Shown one piece after another: positions 1-7,790 of a stretch of DNA of 64,000 bases (positions are counted from its first letter, which is position 1; every line of letters starts with the position of its first letter). The notes beneath the pieces are model-generated. The model did no database searches and was not told where the DNA came from. It worked only from the letters and a program-made list of their open reading frames with translations. The position numbers and the translations under genes were made by a program. Source of the DNA: Oceanirhabdus seepicola (GTDB lineage: Bacteria > Bacillota > Clostridia > Clostridiales > Clostridiaceae); NCBI RefSeq assembly GCF_023684385.1, contig NZ_JAGSOJ010000001.1, forward strand, positions 806,001-870,000. Direction: 5' to 3'.

Positions 1-241
1 CTTTTTGTATCTCATTGTAATAACCAAAATAATATGCTGCTATATCATTCTCATCAAAATAAGTATTAACATCTGCTTTTAAATCACGAACTATTTTCTT
101 GAATTTTGATACAATTTCTTCTTGCTCTAAATCTATATTCATACCTTCGGCTATTACTGTAGATATAATTTGAATAATAAATTCATTAACAAACTCTTTT
201 TTATATGTTGAAAATATGTAGTTGTTTGTTTCTTCAAACAT
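1..241 (-). CDS. Hypothetical protein, N-terminal part only (cut by window edge)
   Basis: An open reading frame on the minus strand begins with MFEETNNYIFSTYKKEF and stays open to base 1, giving about 80 residues. The start at 241 is chosen because AAGGA lies at 255-251, nine bases upstream; two other in-frame ATG codons at 250 and 247 sit too close to that ribosome binding site. The visible part is acidic and helical, with many Glu, Asp and Lys and no membrane segment. I do not recognise the family. The rest of the gene lies outside the window, so length and function cannot be judged. Confidence 0.6.
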   Translation of the reverse strand, partial: MFEETNNYIFSTYKKEFVNEFIIQIISTVIAEGMNIDLEQEEIVSKFKKIVRDLKADVNTYFDENDIAAYYFGYYNEIQK

Positions 242-365
242 TTTCATCATTCCTTACAAATTAAATATTTCTTGTTATATAGTGTAATTATAACATTATA
301 ATACATTATTTTCTATTATTATATATCGTTTATGAACTTGCTACGGTAAAATTTGACAAAGTAAA

Positions 366-404
366 GGTAGTAGATTTTTCCTTCTAAGAAAATAACCTAC
401 TACC
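366..404. other. Hairpin in the 242-505 gap
   Basis: GGTAGTAG at 366-373 pairs with CTACTACC at 397-404, and part of the A/T-rich interior can also pair. There is no clear U-tract on either strand, so I do not call it a terminator. The remaining gap (242-505) is A/T-rich and must contain the promoter of the leftmost gene; I see nothing else in it. Confidence 0.35.
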
Positions 405-505
405 CTCAATTCATATTATCCCCCTATACTTAATAACACCACTAGACTTACCAAACGAAAGATATTGTATATATTGAAATGATAAGAATGATTTATAAAG
501 TAATT

Positions 506-547
506 AAAGCTATGAAAATACACTCATAACAGTATTTTCATAGCTTT
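506..547 (-). terminator. Intrinsic terminator after the HTH/TPR regulator
   Basis: A perfect 16-bp stem is formed by AAAGCTATGAAAATAC (506-521) and GTATTTTCATAGCTTT (532-547) with a 10-base loop. It lies about 70 bases past the stop codon of the minus-strand regulator and is followed by T-rich sequence on both strands, so it may work in both directions. Confidence 0.75.
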
Positions 548-615
548 AAATTTACATTTCTAATCATTTAGATTTTTTTAAAATTTGTTCATTATGCTAA
601 AGATTTCTTTTAATA

Positions 616-1935
616 TTAACTTACTTGACTCTTACAAAAATCAATTATATTCTTTGCTTCCTTTTGATTATTATTTACCATATGGAAGTTTATCAACCTT
701 AAAATAACCTTTGAATCTGATTTTATCATCCTAGTCTGTACTAATGATAAGATATGCTTCTGTACCACTTCTATTGTACACTCTTTTACATATGGTATAT
801 ACTCAATAAGCTTATTAATGTCATAATCAATTATATCCATATTTCTATGTCTCTTTGCAATTTTTAAAGATTTGAGAGTGTATTCATATGCAAGTTGCAT
901 ATTATTTTTTTCTTTTTTATGCTCATATGAATTAGCCATCCATTTATATATTTCTGAAGCAAAATAATTCTTTTCAAACTTTACTTTGTTTTTCCCTATT
1001 TCCTCAACTAACTTATTGAGATATTCATCAAAATCATCCTCTAGCATTGTGCTTACTTCCATTATGTTACTCAAGACAAGCATCTTATTTTTAAAGCATT
1101 CTTCATTATCCTTAATTTCGTCAAGAGTTTCCCTGTATACCCTTAAAGCTTTATTGAGATATCCCTGTTCTCTATAACAGTTACCTTTTATTATTTGTAT
1201 ATTTATTTGAAGATCATAAGAATCTAATTCTTTTTCCCTATATATGAATTCATTTTCGAAGCCATCAATTTCTTTCAATGCCTCATTATATTTCCCTATT
1301 TTTTTTAACATTATAATCTTATTATATATAATTCCCTTTGTTAGCTCATAAGGTATTTCATTAGAAAGATTATTACATTCCCGTATACCATCTTCATATT
1401 TTCCTAATCTACTTAAAAAATGCGTTAATGCCCCCTTCAATTTTCCATAATATTCACTATCTACATTACACATCTTTGCAAATTCATTTGCCATTAAGTA
1501 ATAATTAGCTGCTGAATTAACTTCATGTTTAAGTCCAAAAGCTCTACCTAAATCTCCATAAATATATACCTTCATATAATTAAGTTCATACTTATTTATT
1601 ATTGATATCATCTCACCAAGTAATTCTTCTGCTTCTACCCCAACATCATCGATATACTTAAGAAAATCTTCATAAATTCTCTTTGCCTGATCCTCTTCTG
1701 TTATAAATATCTCATCAATATTTACATCTATCTCTATTTTTCTTTCCTTTATAAATCTCTTCAAGTTATTATGTATAACCTCTGCAGCTTTAGGTGTCAA
1801 AGATGCTTTATCTGTCTCAATCATACTTATTAAATTTCTAGTAATTATATCCCCACTTAAATCTTCTTGTTTAAGATTTAACTTTTTTCTAATATCCCTA
1901 ACCCTTTGCCCTTGAGTAATAATAGTAAAATCCAT
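616..1935 (-). CDS. HTH/TPR regulator, probable RRNPP-type peptide quorum-sensing receptor
   Basis: This 439-residue protein has an XRE-type helix-turn-helix at about residues 8-65 (QGQRVRDIRKKLNLKQEDLS, then the recognition helix), followed by about 370 residues of helical repeats that look like TPR units. That layout is the one known for RRNPP receptors (Rgg, NprR, PlcR, PrgX), which bind a re-imported peptide in the TPR domain and change DNA binding. The start at 1935 is preferred over the upstream in-frame ATG at 1992 because AAGGGG lies just before it and the HTH then begins at the N-terminus. Divergently transcribed 116 bp away is a 54-residue exported peptide gene, which is the usual receptor/pro-peptide arrangement. 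The pairing and the signalling role are inferred from context; the exact subfamily is not determined. Confidence 0.75.
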   Translation of the reverse strand: MDFTIITQGQRVRDIRKKLNLKQEDLSGDIITRNLISMIETDKASLTPKAAEVIHNNLKRFIKERKIEIDVNIDEIFITEEDQAKRIYEDFLKYIDDVGVEAEELLGEMISIINKYELNYMKVYIYGDLGRAFGLKHEVNSAANYYLMANEFAKMCNVDSEYYGKLKGALTHFLSRLGKYEDGIRECNNLSNEIPYELTKGIIYNKIIMLKKIGKYNEALKEIDGFENEFIYREKELDSYDLQINIQIIKGNCYREQGYLNKALRVYRETLDEIKDNEECFKNKMLVLSNIMEVSTMLEDDFDEYLNKLVEEIGKNKVKFEKNYFASEIYKWMANSYEHKKEKNNMQLAYEYTLKSLKIAKRHRNMDIIDYDINKLIEYIPYVKECTIEVVQKHILSLVQTRMIKSDSKVILRLINFHMVNNNQKEAKNIIDFCKSQVS

Positions 1936-1976
1936 TCTTTTTCCCCTTCCCGTTACAATCAATTTCATAATTAAGA

Positions 1977-2024
1977 AAATATTTACTTTCATGTTATCAT
2001 ATGTTATTATAAAAGTAAATATTT
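1977..2024. promoter_or_regulatory. 13-bp inverted-repeat operator over divergent promoters
   Basis: AAATATTTACTTT (1977-1989) and AAAGTAAATATTT (2012-2024) form a perfect inverted repeat with a 22-bp spacer. A rightward promoter is embedded in it: TTTACT (1982-1987), a 17-bp spacer and TATTAT (2005-2010). The left arm covers the -35 box and the right arm lies just past the -10 box. The symmetrical leftward promoter is TTTACT (2019-2014), 17 bp, then the weaker TAACAT (1996-1991). This is the expected place for the regulator to control both its own gene and the peptide gene. Confidence 0.6.
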
Positions 2025-2051
2025 ACTTATTTATTAGGAGGTCAATTTAAA

Positions 2052-2216
2052 ATGAAAAAACTATTTAGCTTTGTACTTTCAATTACTTTACTTGGTAATA
2101 TACTATGTTCCACTGTTACTTTAGCAGAAACTGATTCTAAAGTAGAAAAAACAATACATAAAAAAAATCCTATAATATTATATAGCACTGATCCTGATAC
2201 ACATAATCCTCATTAA
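2052..2216 (+). CDS. Exported 54-residue signal pre-peptide (putative quorum-sensing peptide)
   Basis: A short gene with a strong GGAGG (2037-2041), 10 bases before the ATG. The product starts MKKLFSFVLSITLLGN, a typical Sec signal peptide with a basic N-terminus and a hydrophobic core, and a possible cleavage site after TLA-E (residues 23-26). The remaining mature part, about 29 residues, is hydrophilic and ends in PIILYSTDPDTHNPH. Small size, export signal, short polar tail, divergent position beside an HTH/TPR regulator and a private terminator match pro-peptides of RRNPP systems (PapR, NprX and the clostridial Qsr peptides). The active peptide would be cut from the C-terminal part; which residues form it cannot be told from sequence alone. 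Confidence 0.7.
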   Translation: MKKLFSFVLSITLLGNILCSTVTLAETDSKVEKTIHKKNPIILYSTDPDTHNPH

Positions 2217-2238
2217 CCTCAACCTTTTGAGGTTTTTT
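2215..2238 (+). terminator. Intrinsic terminator of the peptide gene
   Basis: AACCTCAA (2215-2222) and TTGAGGTT (2227-2234) form an 8-bp stem with loop CCTT, followed directly by a T-run. The stem overlaps the stop codon of the peptide gene, so the transcript is monocistronic. Confidence 0.85.
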
Positions 2239-2249
2239 ATTATCTAATA

Positions 2250-2435
2250 TCATTTAATAACTTCTATAATATCATCATCTAAGCATATAACAATACTATT
2301 GGAAATCCCCCCTCTAAGTTTTAACCTTTGATGAAGCCTATATTCCTCACTTTCATTTAATAGAAACTTATAGAACTGATCATCTTCACTAGTATCTGCC
2401 CAAAGACAATCATCATTAACAAGCTCACAAGAAAC
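2250..2435 (-). pseudogene. C-terminal stump of a paralogue of the gene at 12706-13086
   Basis: Read on the minus strand, this stretch encodes about 59 residues starting CELVNDDCLW and ending ICLDDDIIEVIK before a stop. It aligns through its whole length with the last part of the intact hypothetical protein at 12706-13086 (CELVNDNCLW ... ICLDDDIVEELL). The 5' part is missing: similarity stops near 2430, exactly where the 27-bp palindrome and the transposase region begin. It is most simply a gene truncated by a mobile element. A run of six C (2307-2312) also lies inside it. Confidence 0.7.
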
Positions 2436-2490
2436 CCAGGGTAGAATAAATTTCCAAATGGTGATTTATTCTACCCTGGGTTTCTTGTGA
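2425..2490. repeat. 27-bp perfect palindrome at a gene/IS junction
   Basis: Bases 2425-2451 and 2464-2490 are perfect reverse complements (27 of 27), with a 12-base loop. The outer part of the left arm (TCACAAG) still belongs to the broken host gene, so the palindrome copies host bases into the other arm. There is no T-run, so it is not an ordinary terminator. It marks the left junction of the transposase region. Confidence 0.85.
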
Positions 2491-4190
2491 CTGAACTTAT
2501 GAAGGAGATTGCTACACTATTGCTTTATTAGTGTATTTATCCGATAAAGTAAGATTTAGTAGTGAGTACAAAAGTAATGATAACATTGTAATAAATATTA
2601 GAGACTCTATCCTAGTATCTTGTTTTAAAAAAATAGGTGGCAGCTCCAATGGTCCTTTAATTAATTTAGAATCTTTTTCACATACATTTCTATTCTTATA
2701 TGTTACAAAAATCTCTTCATTTGTTAAAGAATGATTATTTGTTGCAATAATATATTTCCCATCTAATTTAGAATCTTCATCAATTAACTTTTGATTAATA
2801 GAATACTTTAATCCAAACTTTCCTTCGCTATTTTTGGTTATTGCAACATCTACATAATTAGCACCTTTAACATTCCTTGACAATTTATTTACCTTTTTTT
2901 CTATGTTATCAAGTTTTTTATATATTGTTTTATTCAACTTTATTTCTAAATCCTTAATTGACTTGATATAGCTTTTTATAAATTTATCTCTTGACTTCTT
3001 ATCTGATAAAGCCTTTGACTCACTGAAAACTACTAGAACATGGTCTTTTACGGTTTTATTTTTATATATAAATTGGTAACAAGTTCGATAAGCCTTATAT
3101 ACTCTATTATCTCTTTTTGTATTTAGTAAAACATATTTAACATCTTCAATTTCTTTTATAAACTCACGTAACTCATTCGTAAGTTTTAATGCACCTAAAT
3201 AACCTACATATTTTCTATTACTATATTCTATTATTATTTTATTACTCAGCATTGCTCTATCTCCAACAATAGTAGCTTTATCTTTTTTAGTTTTAAATTG
3301 AGTTATAGTCTTCGCAACTATTTCCATGTTTTCCTTTACAGTTGATTCATGTGCAGTATTCCCTTTGAATATGGAATAATTTAAAGGAATACCCTCTATG
3401 TTGCAATTAACCCCTAATTCAAACTGGTTTTTATAGAATCTTTTATTTTTGCTATAACCCTGTGTAATTAATTCTGAGTTAGTATATTCACCTTCAAAAT
3501 AGCTTGAAGTTATACTATTAAATAAAGTATCAAATGATAAATTATATTTTTTTGTAGCTGTATTTATAATTTCATTCCATATATCTTCTAAATGAGGATT
3601 AATTACATCAAGAAATTCACTTATCCTATCATCATTCAAAGAATTTTCAAGTATTTCATAAATATCACCTATTGTTGTTTTTTCATCCACCCACTTTGCA
3701 AGATTATACATAGGTTTAGGTGAGATTAATCTATTTAGACATAATATCTCTGCAACTTTACCATTATCTAAATTTTTAAGCTTATTTTCACACCCTTTTT
3801 CCTTCAATATTTTTTTAACTGCTTTTTCTATATTTAACTTATCTATTATAGCTTTCAATAAAACCACATTACTTAGTGGTTTGCTGTTAGCTTGATTAAC
3901 GTTTTTAGTTATTTCATTTTTATATTTAGATTCTGAATTCATATACCACACCTCATATCGAAAATATTTTATTAAATAAACATTATTTTTTAATAACCTT
4001 AAATTATAATTACTCATTTAAAAGTTGTCGTTATAAATTCCTCAGAATTCCTTCCAGGAAAATACATCACTTAAGGACCTATATATCTATAGATATCTCT
4101 TTTAGATAATTAATTTTGACGACATCCGTATTAATTTTATGACATTATAATTCAAAATGCGACATTATAATTATATCTTAATATTCTAAA
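2436..4190 (-). mobile_element. IS1634-type insertion sequence, ends not exactly resolved
   Basis: The region holds one transposase gene and interrupts the hypothetical gene whose stump lies at 2250-2435. The left limit is placed at the palindrome. The right limit is uncertain: 4018-4190 is non-coding and contains two copies of GACATTATAAT (near 4141 and 4170), but I found no sequence there that matches the left end as a terminal inverted repeat. The missing 5' part of the broken gene is not seen to the right, so a deletion or rearrangement probably followed the insertion. Confidence 0.45.
2512..3942 (-). CDS. IS1634-family (IS4-like) DDE transposase
   Basis: The protein has 476 residues from the chosen start; an in-frame ATG at 4017 is possible, but the one at 3942 has AGGTG upstream and opens a more usual N-terminus. 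The DDE catalytic residues can be placed as Asp in LSFDTLF (about residue 138), Asp in IVGDRAMLS (about 228) and Glu in YKNRNVCEKDSK (about 422, in the Y-x2-R-x3-E pattern of the IS4 group). The C-terminus (GPLELPPIFLKQDTRIESL and a hydrophobic helix) is typical of IS1634 transposases. The length is slightly below the usual 520-560 residues. The reading frame is intact, so it could be functional, though intact IS ends were not identified. Confidence 0.85.
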   Translation of the reverse strand: MNSESKYKNEITKNVNQANSKPLSNVVLLKAIIDKLNIEKAVKKILKEKGCENKLKNLDNGKVAEILCLNRLISPKPMYNLAKWVDEKTTIGDIYEILENSLNDDRISEFLDVINPHLEDIWNEIINTATKKYNLSFDTLFNSITSSYFEGEYTNSELITQGYSKNKRFYKNQFELGVNCNIEGIPLNYSIFKGNTAHESTVKENMEIVAKTITQFKTKKDKATIVGDRAMLSNKIIIEYSNRKYVGYLGALKLTNELREFIKEIEDVKYVLLNTKRDNRVYKAYRTCYQFIYKNKTVKDHVLVVFSESKALSDKKSRDKFIKSYIKSIKDLEIKLNKTIYKKLDNIEKKVNKLSRNVKGANYVDVAITKNSEGKFGLKYSINQKLIDEDSKLDGKYIIATNNHSLTNEEIFVTYKNRNVCEKDSKLIKGPLELPPIFLKQDTRIESLIFITMLSLLLYSLLNLTLSDKYTNKAIV

Positions 4191-4305
4191 TGTTGCAATT
4201 TAAAAATATTTTTATTGCATTTCCCCTAACAGATAATAAACATTTTTTTGATTTATACGCTCAGTTTTATAGTTATTTCTCCTACATCAGTATTTCAACA
4301 AATAA

Positions 4306-4343
4306 AAGCCATAAACAAAGTTATTCGACTTGGTTTATGGCTT
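4306..4343 (-). terminator. Terminator hairpin of the decayed Rpn-like copy
   Basis: AAGCCATAAAC (4306-4316) pairs with GTTTATGGCTT (4333-4343). The same position relative to the stop codon is occupied by a related but imperfect hairpin (CCATAA 6223-6228 / TTATGG 6246-6251) behind the intact gene at 6273-7430. The terminator was therefore duplicated together with the gene. Confidence 0.6.
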
Positions 4344-4363
4344 CAATTAAATCAATTTATGTT

Positions 4364-4515
4364 CTATTTATTATTATAATTAATATATCCCTTAGTTTCT
4401 TCTAAACTTTCTATATCTAAAATATTCTCAATAATACCACTCAATTTTTCAAAACTTGATATGCTAATCTTATCCTTATCATATCTCCAATACTTACTGT
4501 TTAAACTGCCGACTT
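4364..4515 (-). pseudogene. Internally deleted copy of the Rpn-like gene at 6273-7430
   Basis: Minus-strand translation gives SKYWRYD followed directly by KDKISISSFEKL and then IIENILDIESLEET to a stop. In the intact gene KYWRYD lies at about residue 200 and the KDKISKASYENL block about 135 residues later. The fragment is thus the C-terminus with a large internal deletion joining the two blocks. Upstream similarity fades within a few codons. It lies between the IS region and the radical-SAM gene and is evidence of tandem duplication and decay of this family. Confidence 0.7.
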
Positions 4516-4529
4516 CAAACAACTATACT

Positions 4530-5399
4530 CTAAAAAAAGCTAAGCTGCTCCACTTTCTCCTTAGCTTCAAAGGTATGCATATACTTAAAAATTTCATTAA
4601 CATTAAATACAATACCATTTTCCTTACAAGTATATTTGAAAATATCCATCAAGGCTTTGTTATTGTCACTAATAATTTCATAGCTATATCCGTACTTTTT
4701 ATGATATTTTTCCTTCAGTCCTGGAAAATGCTTATCTAGCTTAGCATAAAAATATTCTCTGTTTCCGGCTCTTAAGGTTAACCCCATATTAAAGCATAAA
4801 ATCCCATATACCTTAGCTTCAATACAGTAGTCAAGAATGCCTCTTAGGTTTTCTTCTGTGTCATTTATAAAGGGCAAAATAGGATCTAACCAAACCACAG
4901 TAGGTATTTTATTATCTCTCATTACCTTTAATACTTCAAAACGCTCTTTTGTACTACTTACATTAGGTTCGATTATTTTACATGTGCCTTCATCATAAGT
5001 TGTTAGTGTCATCTGTACTACACATTTGGCTTTTTCATTTATACTTTTCAGTAAATCAAGGTCCCTAAGAATACGATTTGATTTAGTCTGAATGCTAAGA
5101 CCAAAACCGTATTTATCTATTATCTCAAGAGCCTTTCTGGTATGCATTAACTGTTCCTCTAGGTGTATATATGGATCACTCATAGCACCAGTACCAATCA
5201 TACATTTTTTTCTTTTTCTCTTAAGTGCTTCTTCCAGTAGTATCAATGCATTGCTTTTAACCTCTATGTCTTCAAAATCATGACTCATATTATAGCACCT
5301 ACTCCTACTGTCACAATAAATACATCCATGTGTGCAACCACGATATATATTCATGCCATTTCTTGGTGATAAAATTCCCTTTACTTCTTTATAGTGCAT
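4530..5399 (-). CDS. SPL-family radical SAM protein
   Basis: A 289-residue protein with the radical-SAM Fe-S motif C22-x3-C26-x2-C29 (CTHGCIYC) close to the N-terminus, after the typical opening SPRNGMNIYRGCTHGC. The first half carries the expected barrel features, including GAMSDPY and the SIQTKSN and VQMTLTT strands. This matches the COG1533/SplB-like group, which resembles spore photoproduct lyase but is broader; members lack a proven common substrate. It lies 50 bp downstream of the pRiA4b-like gene and may be co-transcribed. Nothing points to a particular substrate here. Confidence 0.8.
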   Translation of the reverse strand: MHYKEVKGILSPRNGMNIYRGCTHGCIYCDSRSRCYNMSHDFEDIEVKSNALILLEEALKRKRKKCMIGTGAMSDPYIHLEEQLMHTRKALEIIDKYGFGLSIQTKSNRILRDLDLLKSINEKAKCVVQMTLTTYDEGTCKIIEPNVSSTKERFEVLKVMRDNKIPTVVWLDPILPFINDTEENLRGILDYCIEAKVYGILCFNMGLTLRAGNREYFYAKLDKHFPGLKEKYHKKYGYSYEIISDNNKALMDIFKYTCKENGIVFNVNEIFKYMHTFEAKEKVEQLSFF

Positions 5400-5449
5400 G
5401 TTAATTTATCCTTTCTGTTTCATCATTACTCTCTTTCAGCTCTCTAGAA

Positions 5450-6133
5450 TCATTCATGCTGATTAATTTTATCCCACTCAGTTTTTTTATACTTTATGTG
5501 TTTTAACATTAAGTTAGTCCACTCTTTATCATATTCTCTATACAGCTGCTCTTCAGCCCATTTTTTTATATTCTTATGGTCTGGATGATTCTCATCATGA
5601 TAAACTTTAAGGAATTCATAATATCCCCCAAGTCCACCTACATCTTCTGGTGGTGCTGTTTCCGCACCATCAATAAGCGTTGGATATCCATAGTAATAAT
5701 CTTCAATAATCTCTTCTAAAGTAATAAGTATTCGCCATTCATCACCATAATCATATCTATAATTAATCTTCCCGTATTTCTCTATGTATTTATCAATTTT
5801 TATACTTTGAGGTTTTCGTATTGTTGTATTAAGATGCTTCGCTATAATTCCAAAAGGGTCATTTTTCTTATCTAGTTTTGCTTTTTTATATTTTGCTTTA
5901 ACTATCTTATTTTCATCGTATGTTTCGCTATCATTTGTTATTTTTAAGTTTTCTTTACTTAAATTAAACTCAAATAAATGATTATAATCTCTTGGGTATC
6001 CACTATAAAAATTAGTTACAGTCTGAATTGTATCATGTAATCTATTAAATGTAGCACCAGCAGGCATGATAACCTCTCTGTAAATTAGTGGATCTGATTC
6101 TATAAATTCAATTTTTATTTTGTAAGATTTCAT
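5450..6133 (-). CDS. Plasmid pRiA4b ORF-3-like protein
   Basis: A 227-residue protein with the features of the pRiA4b ORF-3/IS1096 TnpR-like family: an N-terminal KIEFIESDPLIYREV segment, then AGATFNRLHDTIQ, a central YRYDYGDEWR block, and the late GAETAPPEDVGGLGGY motif followed by a Trp-containing tail. The family is common on plasmids and mobile elements; its biochemical role is not established. An AGGAGGAT ribosome binding site precedes the ATG. The gene stands in a cluster of accessory genes with pseudogenes, which suggests horizontal origin. Confidence 0.85.
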   Translation of the reverse strand: MKSYKIKIEFIESDPLIYREVIMPAGATFNRLHDTIQTVTNFYSGYPRDYNHLFEFNLSKENLKITNDSETYDENKIVKAKYKKAKLDKKNDPFGIIAKHLNTTIRKPQSIKIDKYIEKYGKINYRYDYGDEWRILITLEEIIEDYYYGYPTLIDGAETAPPEDVGGLGGYYEFLKVYHDENHPDHKNIKKWAEEQLYREYDKEWTNLMLKHIKYKKTEWDKINQHE

Positions 6134-6272
6134 AAATTATCCTCCTGCTAATTTTTAAAAACAACTATTATATCTAATACTACTATATATTTTAATCTTA
6201 ATAAGTTCAATCAAAATAAAATCCATAAACGACTTTACTACTTGCTTATGGCTTAATTTATTAATTTATGTT

Positions 6273-7430
6273 CTATTTCTTATTATCACTTATATATCCC
6301 ATGGCTTCTTCTAAACTTTCTATATCTAAAATATTCTCAATAATTATACTCAAATTTTCATAACTAGCTTTACTAATCTTATCTTTAACATATCTATCTA
6401 TCTCACCAAACTTTTTAGTAAGTAATTTTATTACTAGTTCAACATCTTTTAGTCTTGCCTCTTCTTTTTCTTTTTGTATGCCTTTTTTTATCCCTTTTTG
6501 TATTCCTCGCTCCTCTACCTTAGGATCATAAAAACTCTTGACCATATCTTTTACCTCCATCTCTATATTAATGTATTTAGTATATTTATCGTTAAAATAG
6601 CTTATTAAATTCTCTATTATTGTATTCATTGTATCAAAATCATTTAATTCTAATTTACCTTCATCGTATGCCTTACTCATAGCTACCAATGTTTCTCTTG
6701 TCATTCTCAGCATTTGATTATGTATTTTATCCATCTTAATTCTTTTTTCTTCTTGAGATTTTCTACTTCTACTAATTTCTTTCATACTCTTTCTTAACTT
6801 AAAAATTTGAAGTGGATACAATAGATACATATTTTCATTATACAGCATTTCTATATCATATCTCCAATATTTTAGCACTTTACTTTTGTAAATAAACTCA
6901 CCTTGCTTAGGTATCTCCAACTTTAATTTCACTTCATCAGGGATACCTTTACCTTCTTCTAATACTATAAGAAAAGGCTCTGGTAGTCTTATTGTAATTA
7001 TTTCATTTAGTTTTGAAAAATCAGCCTTCTCAACTGCTTTTTCAAAACCATATCTGAAAAGTCTTATAGCCATTTTTTCATCATGTACTGTTTGAAATTC
7101 AATTTCATATTCATAAATATTTTGACCATCCTCAACTTTTACGTACATATCAGCATAATGACTATAGTATACCGTTTTATATTTATGCAAATTTATAAAT
7201 TCTTTGTTTCTATAATTAATTTCAGCATCATAACTTATATTGTCTTTATATATTGCATTTAAAAAATCTATTATCGGTTTCTTGTTATGAATACTAAATA
7301 ATTTTTTCATTATCTTATCCATCTGCAAGTAACTACTAGTATCTTGAAGCTTACCTACAGAATCTTGCCCATATACCTCTTCTGAATCTTCTTTTACTAA
7401 ATTAGAATACTTTGCAATACTATACACCAT
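6273..7430 (-). CDS. Rpn-like PD-(D/E)XK family protein (putative nuclease)
   Basis: A 385-residue protein with an N-terminal PD-(D/E)XK-like core: Asp94 in HYADMYVK, then Glu109 and an E-x-Q pair (Glu111, Gln113) in EYEIEFQT. This spacing is that of Rpn/YhgA-type recombination-promoting nucleases and the related clostridial family annotated as PD-(D/E)XK nuclease family transposase. The middle and C-terminus are charged and helical, with a GIQKGIKKGIQKEKEEA repeat at about residues 308-324, typical of this family. A truncated relative lies at 4364-4515. Rpn proteins are DNA endonucleases that promote RecA-independent recombination; here the activity is inferred only from motifs. Confidence 0.7.
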   Translation of the reverse strand: MVYSIAKYSNLVKEDSEEVYGQDSVGKLQDTSSYLQMDKIMKKLFSIHNKKPIIDFLNAIYKDNISYDAEINYRNKEFINLHKYKTVYYSHYADMYVKVEDGQNIYEYEIEFQTVHDEKMAIRLFRYGFEKAVEKADFSKLNEIITIRLPEPFLIVLEEGKGIPDEVKLKLEIPKQGEFIYKSKVLKYWRYDIEMLYNENMYLLYPLQIFKLRKSMKEISRSRKSQEEKRIKMDKIHNQMLRMTRETLVAMSKAYDEGKLELNDFDTMNTIIENLISYFNDKYTKYINIEMEVKDMVKSFYDPKVEERGIQKGIKKGIQKEKEEARLKDVELVIKLLTKKFGEIDRYVKDKISKASYENLSIIIENILDIESLEEAMGYISDNKK

Positions 7431-7521
7431 ATTAATTTCCTCCGAATGTAATTAATGTGCTATTTATAGTATTGACATATCTCAGTTTTTATAAACATAT
7501 GTTCGGGGTGGATTTTTAAGA

Positions 7522-7550
7522 AAAACCATCAAAATTTTCATGATGGTTTT
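7522..7550. terminator. Bidirectional-type intrinsic terminator
   Basis: AAAACCATCA (7522-7531) pairs with TGATGGTTTT (7541-7550) around a 9-base loop, with T-runs on the outside of both strands. It lies upstream of the Rpn-like gene and probably ends a transcript coming from the right. Confidence 0.75.
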
Positions 7551-7724
7551 TTGATATTGTATTCTTTTTTGCTCACTACTAATATTTTATCATCTAGCTA
7601 TCTTTCCATATTTTCTTTAATCTTTTTCACCTCTTCAATGGATCAGCCTGTTTTCTTTCCTTTCATGTAGTTATATTAATTTCCCAAGTATCTCTTCAAC
7701 ACACCCACAAGCCCAAACAAAAAA

Positions 7725-7753
7725 AAGCCCTCTAGATTTATTCTAAAAGGCTT
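7725..7753 (-). terminator. Terminator downstream of the MqsA-like pseudogene
   Basis: On the minus strand a stem AAGCC/GGCTT with an inner TAGA/TCTA pairing is followed by eight T residues. It ends the minus-strand transcript of the broken MqsA-like gene. Between 7561 and 7720 I see no credible gene, only short stop-interrupted pieces. Confidence 0.6.
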
Positions 7754-7790
7754 ATACTACTATACTGTTAATTGCTTAAACATCTTTTTA

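Noticed and set aside
2425..2490. The 27-bp palindrome as an intrinsic terminator
   Set aside because: Neither strand has a U-run after the stem, and it spans a gene break instead of following a stop codon.
4190..4739. Two + strand open frames beside the IS region
   Set aside because: They lie opposite the Rpn-like relic and the radical-SAM gene and have shadow-type composition.
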